This document shows, piece by piece, positions 1 through 8,596 of a stretch of 64,000 nucleotides of DNA. How positions within the stretch are numbered: position 1 is the stretch's first letter; every line of letters begins with the position of its first letter. The notes beneath the pieces are model-generated. The model saw only the letters and a list, made by a program, of their open reading frames with translations. It was not told the DNA's origin and made no database searches. The stretch comes from Planctomycetota bacterium. Its GTDB lineage: Bacteria; Planctomycetota; UBA1135; UBA2386. The DNA lies in contig VGZG01000002.1 in assembly GCA_016872675.1 (NCBI GenBank), positions 45,040-109,039 of the forward strand, given 5' to 3'. The position numbers were made by a program, and so were the translations under genes.

Positions 1-1169
1 TCTGTCTCGCCGCCAAAGCAGCAGAGGCCGAATGCCGCCGACACGCGCACGTCCATCGACTCGGCTAGATCGAGAAGCCGCGCCCTGAGCGCGGCGCGGC
101 TCGGTTCGTCGCGCAGGACGCCGAGCGCCTGTGCTGCCGCGGTCCGCAGTTCCAGGTCTGTGCCCTGCAGCATCGGCCGCAGGAACGGCAGCGCCTCGCT
201 GGCGCCGCACAGGCCGAGCGTGCGCACGGCATACGAGCCGGTCAGCGGGTCGCCGAGCAGCGGCAGGATCGCCGGGATCGCTGGCTTCGCCACGGCGCCG
301 AGGTCGGCGAGCACCTGCAGCGCCATGGTGCGGAGATAGGGCTCGCTGGCGTCCAGGATGTGGGTCAACAGCGGCACGCCGAGCACGCCGGCGCGCACGG
401 TGACGTACCGCGCGTCATCGACCGGTCGCAGTTGCGTGCCCTCGGTCGTGGCGAGGTGCTGCGCGAGCCGCGCGGCGAGCTGGCCGGCTTCCGGCGCCGG
501 CGCGTCCGACAGCGAGCTCGCGCCGCGCTGCAGCCACGCCGCATGCTGCTGCCGCAGGCCTTGGCGCACTTCGTCCCAAGTCGGCTGCTCGGCCAGCGTC
601 ACGCCGCGCGCCTTCAGCGCTTCAATCGCGCTGCTGCCGGCGGCTTGCGCGGTCGCTTCGACGCCGATGGCAGCGTCGAGCCACGCGAGGCCGGTGTCGT
701 TGCCCAGGCGCGCGAGCGCGTCGGCGACCCAGACGACGGTGGGCGGATCGAGCTCGTACTTGAGCCGCAGCAGCAGCGGTAGCTGCAGCACAGTCTGGCG
801 CGATTGCCCGCACAGCCAGGCGGCGCGCTGGCGCACCTCGGCGCGCTCGTGCGCGAGCGCTGGCTCGAGGATCCACCATGCCGCCGGGTGCTCGATCAGC
901 GAGCGCGTCGACAACATGCCCGTGCGTTCATCGGACTCGACGAGTTGCAGGGCGATGTCGCCGAGGTCGCGCAGTTCCTTCTGTGCGGCGTCCGACGGCA
1001 CGGAGCGCTGCGCGGCGGTGGCCTTCAGCTCGGCGATGCGCGGCTGCAGTCGCAGCGTCGGCAGCTGCGGCCCGGTGGCTGGCGTCGCCAACGGCTCGCC
1101 CGAGCAGGCCGCGACGGCGGCCAGCGTGGCGGCGAGTGCGAAGCCACGCGATGGGCGCGCGACGGTCAT
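1..1169 (-). CDS. HEAT-repeat-like lipoprotein, 3' end truncated by window edge
   Basis: Minus-strand reading gives MTVARPSRGFALAATLAAVAACSGEP (lipobox) then alanine/leucine helical repeats; open to window edge; start overlaps upstream stop by ATGA (1166-1169). Confidence 0.75.
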   Translation of the reverse strand, partial: MTVARPSRGFALAATLAAVAACSGEPLATPATGPQLPTLRLQPRIAELKATAAQRSVPSDAAQKELRDLGDIALQLVESDERTGMLSTRSLIEHPAAWWILEPALAHERAEVRQRAAWLCGQSRQTVLQLPLLLRLKYELDPPTVVWVADALARLGNDTGLAWLDAAIGVEATAQAAGSSAIEALKARGVTLAEQPTWDEVRQGLRQQHAAWLQRGASSLSDAPAPEAGQLAARLAQHLATTEGTQLRPVDDARYVTVRAGVLGVPLLTHILDASEPYLRTMALQVLADLGAVAKPAIPAILPLLGDPLTGSYAVRTLGLCGASEALPFLRPMLQGTDLELRTAAAQALGVLRDEPSRAALRARLLDLAESMDVRVSAAFGLCCFGGET

Positions 1170-2188
1170 TGCAGCGCCACTCGCCGCTCTTCGAGGAGCG
1201 TGCTCTTCGGGTCGTCGTCGCCGACGAACGGCGTCAGCCGGTACCACAGCCGCGCCTCCACGGTGACGGCGCCGCCCGGGATCGGCACGCGCACGTCCTT
1301 CTGCTGGCCCGACGGCAACTGCGCGTTCTCGCCCGAGACGTTGCCCGGGTTGATCGGCGTGGTCTCGTCGCGGTACGGCTGGCGGAAGCGCCATGCGCGC
1401 TGCCATTCGCCGGCGCCGTCCTTGCTGACGAAGCGCACCATCATGTCGACGGCGCGGTGCCGTTCCTCGGTCGGGAAGTTGTGCCCCGCGGCGACGTTGC
1501 GCAGCGACAGCACGATGCCATCGCCGTCCTTGCGCACGTCGAACACGCTCGCCTTCTTCAGCGTCGCGAGGTCGTGGCCGCCTTCGTAGACGTGCTTGCG
1601 GCCCATGCGCTTGCTGCCGTCCTGGCGCGTGCGCAGGACCTCCGGCATGTGGCACGACGCGCAGTCGGTGCCCTGCTGCGCGAAGTGGCTCGCGCGCCAT
1701 TGGTCGGTCGTGGCGTGCTGGTTGTGGCACGACGCGCACGCCTCGGCGGCGAGGAAGTCGGCGCTGCGCTGCGGCTTGCACGGCACTTCCGGCCGGTCGT
1801 TGCGCGCCAGGATGCCGCCGTCGGGTCCGAGGTGGCAGCTGATGCAACTCACGCCCTCGTCGAAGTGCGTGCGGCGCGGCAGTGTGCGCTTGCCGAACCC
1901 GGTCACCGCGAGCGGTCGCGGCAGGTGGCAATCCATGCACTCTTCCTTGCGGAAGTCGTCGCTCAGGTCGCGCACCTCGGGGTTGGTGTAGGCGATCTGG
2001 TGGTGCGAGCCGAACCACTCGTCATAGACGTCCTGGTGGCAGTCGCGGCACTGCGCCGACGACTCCCAGCGGACGGCGCCGGCGGCTCGGATGATCTGCG
2101 CCGGTTGGCCGGCGGACAGCCACGCAATGGCGCCACCGAATGCGCCAAGCACGGACGCAACCAGCACGATGCGGGTCGGCAGGTTCAT
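1166..2188 (-). CDS. Multiheme (five CXXCH) c-type cytochrome
   Basis: Motifs CRDCH, CMDCH, CISCH, CASCH, CASCH; N-terminal membrane/signal segment MNLPTRIVLVASVLGAFGGAIAW; ATGA overlap with upstream gene supports start 2188. Confidence 0.9.
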   Translation of the reverse strand: MNLPTRIVLVASVLGAFGGAIAWLSAGQPAQIIRAAGAVRWESSAQCRDCHQDVYDEWFGSHHQIAYTNPEVRDLSDDFRKEECMDCHLPRPLAVTGFGKRTLPRRTHFDEGVSCISCHLGPDGGILARNDRPEVPCKPQRSADFLAAEACASCHNQHATTDQWRASHFAQQGTDCASCHMPEVLRTRQDGSKRMGRKHVYEGGHDLATLKKASVFDVRKDGDGIVLSLRNVAAGHNFPTEERHRAVDMMVRFVSKDGAGEWQRAWRFRQPYRDETTPINPGNVSGENAQLPSGQQKDVRVPIPGGAVTVEARLWYRLTPFVGDDDPKSTLLEERRVALQ

Positions 2189-3222
2189 GGCGCGGTAGAT
2201 GGGCTGGGGCGGGCAGCGTGCCAAGGTAGCAAGCGCGGAGCGCTTGCGAGAGCGAGGCGAACGGACTCGCCCGGCCGGAACGGCGCGGTCGCCATCGCCT
2301 GCACGATCTGGTCGCCGAGGGCGGCGCGGACGCGAAACGACGCTCCGTCGGGCGTCGTCGCCAGGACTTTGGCCGCTGGGCCGTCGCCGGTGGCGCTCGC
2401 GCGCGCTTCACCGGGCAGCAGCACGAGCCGCAGGTCGCTGACCTCGCCTGTAGGCCGGGTGAACGGCCCGAAGGCCGTGTCGACCTCGCGGCCGCGCGCC
2501 GTCGTCGGCAGACAGGCGGCGCCGGCCAGGAAGGCGGCAGTGAAGGCCGTGCGCGGCGCGCGCAGCAGGTCGAGCGCCGGTCCGGCCTCGACCAACTGCC
2601 CGCCGTGCAGCACGACAAGGTCGGTCGCCAGCGCCAGCGCTTCGTCGCGGTCGTGGGTGACCAGGATCGTCGTCAGACCGCGTTCGTCGGCGAGGCCGCG
2701 CAGCAGCAGGGCCATGGCGTCGCGCTGGTGCACGTCGACCGAGCGCAGCGGTTCGTCGAGCAGCAGCACCGCCGGGCTCGGCGCGAGCGCGCGCACGACG
2801 CCCAGGCGCTGCGCCTCGCCGCCGGACAGTGCGCCGGGCTTCTTGTCGGCGTGGCTCGCGAGGCCGGCCATGGTCAGCAGCGCGCGCGCAGCGTCGGCGC
2901 CGAGGCCGGGCGCGGCGAACGTCAGGTGCTGCAGCGCGGTCATGTGCGGCCACAGCGCGCCGTCCTGGAACACGAGGCCGACGCCGCGGCGGTCGGGCGG
3001 CGCGCACGTCGCGCCATCGGCGACCGTTTGCTCGCCGATGCGGATGCTGCCGCCGTCGGGGCGATCGAGGCCAGCGAGGCAGCGCAGCAGCGTGGTCTTG
3101 CCACTGCCCGATGGGCCGACGATGGCGAGCCGGCCGCCAGCGGGGACTGCGAACGACAACGGGCCGAGCTTGAAGCCCGGGCGCTGCAGGCGCAGGTCGG
3201 TGACGGCGACGGATCGGGTCAT
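2185..3222 (-). CDS. ABC transporter ATP-binding protein (Fe(III)/FbpC-like)
   Basis: Walker A GPSGSGKT, signature LSGGEAQR, Walker B VLLLDEP, H-loop VTHD. Confidence 0.92.
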   Translation of the reverse strand: MTRSVAVTDLRLQRPGFKLGPLSFAVPAGGRLAIVGPSGSGKTTLLRCLAGLDRPDGGSIRIGEQTVADGATCAPPDRRGVGLVFQDGALWPHMTALQHLTFAAPGLGADAARALLTMAGLASHADKKPGALSGGEAQRLGVVRALAPSPAVLLLDEPLRSVDVHQRDAMALLLRGLADERGLTTILVTHDRDEALALATDLVVLHGGQLVEAGPALDLLRAPRTAFTAAFLAGAACLPTTARGREVDTAFGPFTRPTGEVSDLRLVLLPGEARASATGDGPAAKVLATTPDGASFRVRAALGDQIVQAMATAPFRPGESVRLALASAPRLLPWHAARPSPSTAP

Positions 3223-3239
3223 GGTCGGCAGGGCGGGGA

Positions 3240-4853
3240 TCAGGACAACGACGAGAGCCTACGGCCGGCGAGCACGGTCGGCACCAGCGGCACCAGCACG
3301 GCGAGGCTGAGCAGCAGCAAGGCGATGACGCCGCTCCAGTCCTCGTGCTGGAAGTGCACGGCGTTCGCCAACCGCCGCACGGCGGTTGCGTTCGCGGCCG
3401 GCAGCACGACGGCGAGGTCCAGTTCGCGCAGCGCCAGCACGAACGCCAGCGCCCACGCGCTCCACGCCGCCGGCAGCAGCGGCGCGATGTGCAACCGCAG
3501 CGCGCGCACGAACGGCGGCCGCGCGACGAACGCGCCGGCCTCCTCGGCGGCGAGCGGCAGGCGACGGCACTGCGAGGCCAGCGTGAGCGCCGCGAATGGC
3601 AGGAAGCGCGCCGCGTAGGCGCAGCCGGCGAACAGCCAGCTCTGGTCGAAGCGCGCGCCGAACAGGCGCAGCAGCGCGCCGTCGTGGAACGAGCGGATCA
3701 GCGCGATGCCGAGCAGGATCGACGGCACGGCCGCGGGCAGCGCGGCGAGCAGTTCGAGCGACGGCCGGCGCCGCGCCGAAGCGCGCGCCAGCGGCAGCGC
3801 CAGCAGCACGACGGCCGCCGCGACGGCGAGCGCGAGCCACAGCGAGTTCAGCAACTGCGGCAGGCCCTGGTCCATCGCCTTCTGGAAGCTCTGGCGCGCG
3901 TAGGCGAGGCCCATCGGTTCGAGCTTCTGCGCCGAGCCCATCGCCCAGCGGCCGAGCACGAATACCGGCAGCGCCACGCCGGCGGCGAGGTAGACGAGCG
4001 GCGGCAGCAGCGCCGGCCAGCGCCACGCGCCGAGTCCGCGCATCGGCAGCGGCTTGACGACGCCGCGGTCGGGCGCCTGCGCGCGCAGCCGTAGCGCGGC
4101 CCACAGCAGGCAACCGAGGCTGGCGACGAACGGCAGCGCTGCGACGATCGGGCTCTGCAGTTCTTCGAACGTGGTGCCGACGGCGCGGCGGTTCCAGCGC
4201 GCGAACACGCCCTCGGCGTAGGTGTGCCAGGTCTTGCCCTTGACGGTCAGGAACTCCGGCACGCCGTGGTCGGCGACGGTGAACAGGAACGCGATCAGGC
4301 AGCCCGCCAGCAGTTCCGGCGCGATCGCGCGCAGCAGCCACAACTCGGCGCGGGCGCGGCCGCGCAGCAACCACGCCGACTCGTAGGCGCGGCCGTCGAC
4401 GCTGCGCAGGCCGCGCGCCGCCAGCACGGCGACGAACGGCGCGTGCGCGACGCCGAGCAGGATCGCGCACGGCCAGAAGCCCGGCGCCGGGAACAGGTCG
4501 GCGAAGCCCATCGCGATGAAGATGGGCGGCACCACCAGCGGCGCCACGCCGAGCGGCGCGAGCCACGCAGCGCCCGGCAGGTCGCGGCCGATCGTCAGCC
4601 ACGCGTGCGCGCCGCCGAGCAGCAGCGACAGCGCCGTCGCCGCGACGCCGAGCTGCAGCGACGCGCCGACCTGCGCCAGCAGGTTCTGGTCGTCGGCGAG
4701 CGCGCGCCAAGCCGACAGCGTCAGGCCGGCCGGCGCCTGCACGGTCTGCAGCAGCAGCTGCAGCAGCGGGACGAGCGCGAACGCCGCGAGGAACGCGAGC
4801 GCCAACCACAGCGGCACGCGGCTCGGCAGGTCGCTGCGGTCAGGCGTTGTCAC
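3240..4853 (-). CDS. ABC transporter permease, fused two-half FbpB-like
   Basis: 537 aa, many TM segments, located between ATPase and binding protein. Confidence 0.9.
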   Translation of the reverse strand: MTTPDRSDLPSRVPLWLALAFLAAFALVPLLQLLLQTVQAPAGLTLSAWRALADDQNLLAQVGASLQLGVAATALSLLLGGAHAWLTIGRDLPGAAWLAPLGVAPLVVPPIFIAMGFADLFPAPGFWPCAILLGVAHAPFVAVLAARGLRSVDGRAYESAWLLRGRARAELWLLRAIAPELLAGCLIAFLFTVADHGVPEFLTVKGKTWHTYAEGVFARWNRRAVGTTFEELQSPIVAALPFVASLGCLLWAALRLRAQAPDRGVVKPLPMRGLGAWRWPALLPPLVYLAAGVALPVFVLGRWAMGSAQKLEPMGLAYARQSFQKAMDQGLPQLLNSLWLALAVAAAVVLLALPLARASARRRPSLELLAALPAAVPSILLGIALIRSFHDGALLRLFGARFDQSWLFAGCAYAARFLPFAALTLASQCRRLPLAAEEAGAFVARPPFVRALRLHIAPLLPAAWSAWALAFVLALRELDLAVVLPAANATAVRRLANAVHFQHEDWSGVIALLLLSLAVLVPLVPTVLAGRRLSSLS

Positions 4854-4854
4854 G

Positions 4855-5865
4855 TCACTTGCCCCAGCGCTTGCTGAATTCCTGGTTGCAGCGGGCCAAC
4901 TCGGTCGCGGTCTTCATTGGATCCCACGCCATCGCGCGGAAGCTGCCGACGGCCTTGATCGCCGGATCTTGCGGGCCCTTCACGCCGCTGCGCAGCGGGA
5001 TCTGCGCGCCGTCGGCGGCCGCCAGCAGCGCCTCGGTCTCCTGGCTGACGATGCGGTCGATCAGGCGCTTGCCGCCGTCCTGGTCCGGCCCGCCGGCGAC
5101 GAGGCCGACGGCGTTGGGGATCAGCATCGTGCCGAGTCCGCCGTCCTCCTGGTCGGGGAACACGCACGCGACCTTGTGCCCCTTCTGCTTGGCGACGTGG
5201 TAGTCGTCGGTGTCGGTGAAGGCCCAGTCGAGCTGGCCGTCGCGCACCGCGCGCATCGTCGCGCCGTTGCTCTGCAGGAACTGCACGTCGTTGGCGAACA
5301 TGCCCTCCAGCAGCGCGCCGAAGGCCTGTTCGCCGAGCGCTTGGCGCAGCGCGGTGAAGTGCGTCAGCGTCGTGCCGGTCAGCGGCTTGGCGACGGCACA
5401 GCGGCCCTTCCACTTGGGGTCCAGCAGGTCCTTGTAGCTCTTCGGCCAGTTCGCCGGATCGGGCAACCGCTCGGTGTTGACGATCAGGATGCGCGCGCGC
5501 GCGGCGAACGCAAACCAGCGGCGGTCGGCGGCGCGCCAGCGCTCCGGCAGGTCGGCGGCGGCCGGGCTGTCGTATGGCGCCAGCACGCCGGCCTGCGCGA
5601 GGCGCACGGCCTGCGCCAGCTCGTTGCACCAGAACACTGTCGCGCGCGGGTGGTCCTGCTCTTCGAGCAGCGCGCTGACGAGGCCGACGGTCTTCGCCGC
5701 CTCGGTGTCGTGGCGCTGCGTCAGGTCGAGCTGCAGTTCCTTGCCGTAGCGGTCGAGCAGCGGCCGGCTGAACTGTTCGTCGAGCGCGACGTAGATGGTG
5801 GGGCCGGGCTCGCCGCCGCAGGCAGCGGCGACGGCGGACAGGGCGAGGGCGGCGAGGTGGCGCAT
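4855..5865 (-). CDS. Extracellular solute-binding protein, Fe(III)-ABC type lipoprotein
   Basis: MRHLAALALSAVAAACGGEPGPTIYVALDEQFSRPLL...; family-like architecture; adjacent to permease/ATPase. Confidence 0.88.
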   Translation of the reverse strand: MRHLAALALSAVAAACGGEPGPTIYVALDEQFSRPLLDRYGKELQLDLTQRHDTEAAKTVGLVSALLEEQDHPRATVFWCNELAQAVRLAQAGVLAPYDSPAAADLPERWRAADRRWFAFAARARILIVNTERLPDPANWPKSYKDLLDPKWKGRCAVAKPLTGTTLTHFTALRQALGEQAFGALLEGMFANDVQFLQSNGATMRAVRDGQLDWAFTDTDDYHVAKQKGHKVACVFPDQEDGGLGTMLIPNAVGLVAGGPDQDGGKRLIDRIVSQETEALLAAADGAQIPLRSGVKGPQDPAIKAVGSFRAMAWDPMKTATELARCNQEFSKRWGK

Positions 5866-5898
5866 GGCGGTGGGGTTCGGATCAGGGGGCGGCGGGGG

Positions 5899-5922
5899 GT
5901 GATCGGCGTCGTCGCCGATCAC
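5899..5922 (-). other. Perfect intercistronic stem-loop (10-bp stem GTGATCGGCG/CGCCGATCAC, 4-nt loop), no U-tract
   Basis: Read directly from sequence; overlaps stop codon of the phosphatase-cytochrome gene. Confidence 0.7.
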
Positions 5923-6866
5923 CTGTCGCGATAGCTGACGTGGCATTCCTTGCAGCTCTTGCCGAGGACGGCGAGTTGCGCGTCGGCCGTCGCCGCGTCG
6001 TTGCCGCGCATGGCGGCGTCGAGCGCCGCGCTGGCGGCGATCGACCGCTCCAGCTTCTGCTGGTAGTCGGCGGCGAACTCCTTGCTCTCGGTGTCGTTGG
6101 CCAGCGTGGCGAACAGCTTGGCGAGCCGCGCCGTCTCCTTGCCGGCGACGAGGTCCGGGTGGTCGGCGGGGGCCTTCCAGCCGGCGTCCTTCGCCTGCTT
6201 GACGAGGTCGATGACGGCGTCGATCTCGGCCATCGTCGCGACGAGGCCGGTGACCTTCATCACCGACGGGAACGCCTTCGCGTCGGCGCGCAGCGCCGCG
6301 GCGTCGAGCGGCGTCGCCGCGTCGACCGCCTGCCACAGGCCGGTGTACTCCTTGGCCGTGCCGGAGACCTGCATGCGCGCCTTGGCGGCGTCAGGCGTCA
6401 GCGCGCCGGCGCGCACCAGCGCCGTGGCGAGCGCGGCGGCGCTGCGGTGCTTGCCGTGGTGGCAGTGCACGTAGATCGGGCGGTCGCAGTTGGCGAGCAC
6501 CTGCGCCAGCTGCTGCTGGCGCTCGAGCGTGACCGTGTCGTAGCTGATCGGCAGGTGCACGTAGCGCAGGCCGAGCTTCTCGGCGTTGGCGATGTCCGGG
6601 GTGGCGCCGTCGACCGAAACCACGGTCTTGATGCCCATGCCCTTCAGCGTCACCAGCCCTTCCTCGCCTTCCGGCTGGCCGCCACCGACCACGTTCGGAG
6701 CGTAAGTGACGACGTTGTGCAGGCCGGGCAGGTGTTCCGCCTTCGTAGCAGCAAGCGCGGGCGGCGCCACCGCGGGCACCTGCGGGGCGGGGGCGGGGGT
6801 GTTGCAGGCCGCGGCGAGGGTGACCGCGGCGGCGACGACGGTCAGGTGGCGGGGTCTTGCCCTCAT
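5919..6866 (-). CDS. Lipoprotein with cysteine-phosphatase (DSP/PTP-like) domain plus C-terminal cytochrome c-type CKECH domain
   Basis: Lipobox LAAACNTP; phosphatase loop VHCHHGKHRS (CX5R); C-terminal SCKECHVSYRDR. Confidence 0.85.
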   Translation of the reverse strand: MRARPRHLTVVAAAVTLAAACNTPAPAPQVPAVAPPALAATKAEHLPGLHNVVTYAPNVVGGGQPEGEEGLVTLKGMGIKTVVSVDGATPDIANAEKLGLRYVHLPISYDTVTLERQQQLAQVLANCDRPIYVHCHHGKHRSAAALATALVRAGALTPDAAKARMQVSGTAKEYTGLWQAVDAATPLDAAALRADAKAFPSVMKVTGLVATMAEIDAVIDLVKQAKDAGWKAPADHPDLVAGKETARLAKLFATLANDTESKEFAADYQQKLERSIAASAALDAAMRGNDAATADAQLAVLGKSCKECHVSYRDR

Positions 6867-6880
6867 GGCAAGCGGCCTAG

Positions 6881-6895
6881 GCAAGGAGCGTGCCA
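6881..6895 (-). promoter_or_regulatory. Candidate sigma54 (-24/-12) promoter TTGGCACG-CTCC-TTGC
   Basis: Minus strand reads GGTTGGCACGCTCCTTGCCTAG; GG-N10-GC spacing; lies between NtrC-like regulator stop (6899) and downstream ATG (6866). Confidence 0.6.
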
Positions 6896-6898
6896 ACC

Positions 6899-8311
6899 TC
6901 AAGCCGGGCCGGCGCCCTTGGCGACCCGACGGATGGTCTCGACGTCGAGGTCGAGTTCCCGCAGGCGGCGGTGCAGGTGGCCGCGCGAGATGCCTGAGCG
7001 TTCGGCGGCGGCGGTGATGCTGCCGCCGCAGCGCTGCAGCAGGTTGGTGAAGTAGATGTGGTCGAAGCGCACCCGCGCGGCCTCGTACGGGTCGTCGCTT
7101 GGGTCGGTGGGCGGCGGCGCGTCGGTCCGGCCGAGCACGTCGGCCGGCAAGTCGGCGACGCCGAGCTCGGCGCGCGGGCCGGCGAAGACGGCCATGCGCT
7201 CGACCAGGTTCGCCAGTTCGCGCACGTTGCCCGGCCAGTCGTAGGCGGTCAGCGCCGCCATCGCGTCCGGGCTCAGCGTGCGCACTGGCGCGCCGTCGCG
7301 GGCGAGGCGCTGCAGCGTCTGCGCCACCAGCGCTGGCACGTCACTGCGGCGCTCGCGCAGCGGCGGCACGCGCAGGGCCACGACGTCGAGGCGCCACAAC
7401 AATTCAGGGCGGAAACTGCCGGCCTGCGCCAGCGCTGGCAGATCGCGGTTGCTCGCCGCCAGCACGCGCACGTCGACGCGAACCGGCGCCTGGGCGCCGA
7501 GCGGCAGGAACTCGCGATCGACGAGGAAGCGCTCGATCTTGGCCTGCGCGGCGAGGCTCATGTCGCCGATCTCGTCGAGGAACAACGTGCCGCCGTGCGC
7601 GCGCTGCAGCAGGCCGGCCTTCTTCGCGCGCGCGCCGGTGAAGGCGCCGGCTTCGTGGCCGAACAACTCGCTCTCGAACAGCGTGTCGGGCACGGCGGCG
7701 CAGTTCATCGCCACGAACGGCCCGCCGGCGCGCGACGAGCGCAGGTGCAGCGCCTTGGCGACCAGCCCCTTGCCGACGCCGGACTCGCCGGTCAGCAGCA
7801 CGGTCGCGGCGCTGGCGCCGAGCAGGTCCACTTGTCGGCGCAGCTCGGCCATCGCTGGGCTCTGCGTCACCATGCCGACGCCGGCGTCGGGCGCAGCGAC
7901 CAGTGTGCGCAGTTCGCCGTGCTCGCGCTTCGTCGCGGCGACCTGCAGGGCGCGCTCGACGCGCAGCAGCAGTTCCTCGATCGGGAACGGCTTGGCCAGG
8001 AAGTCCGCCGCGCCAAGGTGCATGGCCTCGACGGCTGCCTCGACGCTGCCGTGCGCGGTCATCAGCACGATCGGCGCGTCCGGCGTGCGCGAGCGCAGCT
8101 GCGCCAGCGTCGCCAGGCCGTCGCCGTCGGGCATACGCAGATCGAGCACGGCGAGGTCGCCGGGCGCTTCGTCCCAGCGCTGCAGGGCTTCTCGGCCGCT
8201 GCCCACTGTCGTCACCTCGTAGCCGGCGCGGCGCAGGCCGCGGTCGAGGAAGTGGCGCATGCTCTCCTCGTCATCGGCGACGAGGATGCGGACGGAGCGG
8301 GGGAGAGTCAT
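6899..8311 (-). CDS. NtrC-family sigma54-dependent response regulator (REC-AAA+-Fis)
   Basis: MTLPRSVRILVADDEESMRHFLDRG; GESGVGKG, GAFTGA, LFLDEIGD, R-finger region, C-terminal HTH ITAAAERSGISRGHLHRRL. Confidence 0.95.
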   Translation of the reverse strand: MTLPRSVRILVADDEESMRHFLDRGLRRAGYEVTTVGSGREALQRWDEAPGDLAVLDLRMPDGDGLATLAQLRSRTPDAPIVLMTAHGSVEAAVEAMHLGAADFLAKPFPIEELLLRVERALQVAATKREHGELRTLVAAPDAGVGMVTQSPAMAELRRQVDLLGASAATVLLTGESGVGKGLVAKALHLRSSRAGGPFVAMNCAAVPDTLFESELFGHEAGAFTGARAKKAGLLQRAHGGTLFLDEIGDMSLAAQAKIERFLVDREFLPLGAQAPVRVDVRVLAASNRDLPALAQAGSFRPELLWRLDVVALRVPPLRERRSDVPALVAQTLQRLARDGAPVRTLSPDAMAALTAYDWPGNVRELANLVERMAVFAGPRAELGVADLPADVLGRTDAPPPTDPSDDPYEAARVRFDHIYFTNLLQRCGGSITAAAERSGISRGHLHRRLRELDLDVETIRRVAKGAGPA

Positions 8312-8596
8312 GCGGGGGCCACTGCAGGAACTGTGCGCGACCCACCCAGCGGCCGGCAAGCGCCGATCCCGCCGGGCAGTGTGCCGGATCTGCGACACCC
8401 CCGTTCCGGCGCCGTAACGCCTGCCGCTGCGGGCGCGCGTCGCCGCCGGCGGCGCGGTGCGGTGGGCGGTTTCGAGCGTGCTCAGGTCGCTGCGGCGGGG
8501 GGCCGATGCTCGAACGACTACGATGCGTCCGGAACCAACCAGCGCCAGCGCCACGCGCGCCGCCACCGACCAGCCATCGCGGCGACGGGGCGCGCG

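Noticed and set aside
1641-1760. Two GTGGCACGACGCGCA direct repeats that look like sigma54 -24 sites
   Set aside because: Both are codons for CASCH heme motifs on the opposite strand and lack a -12 TTGC.
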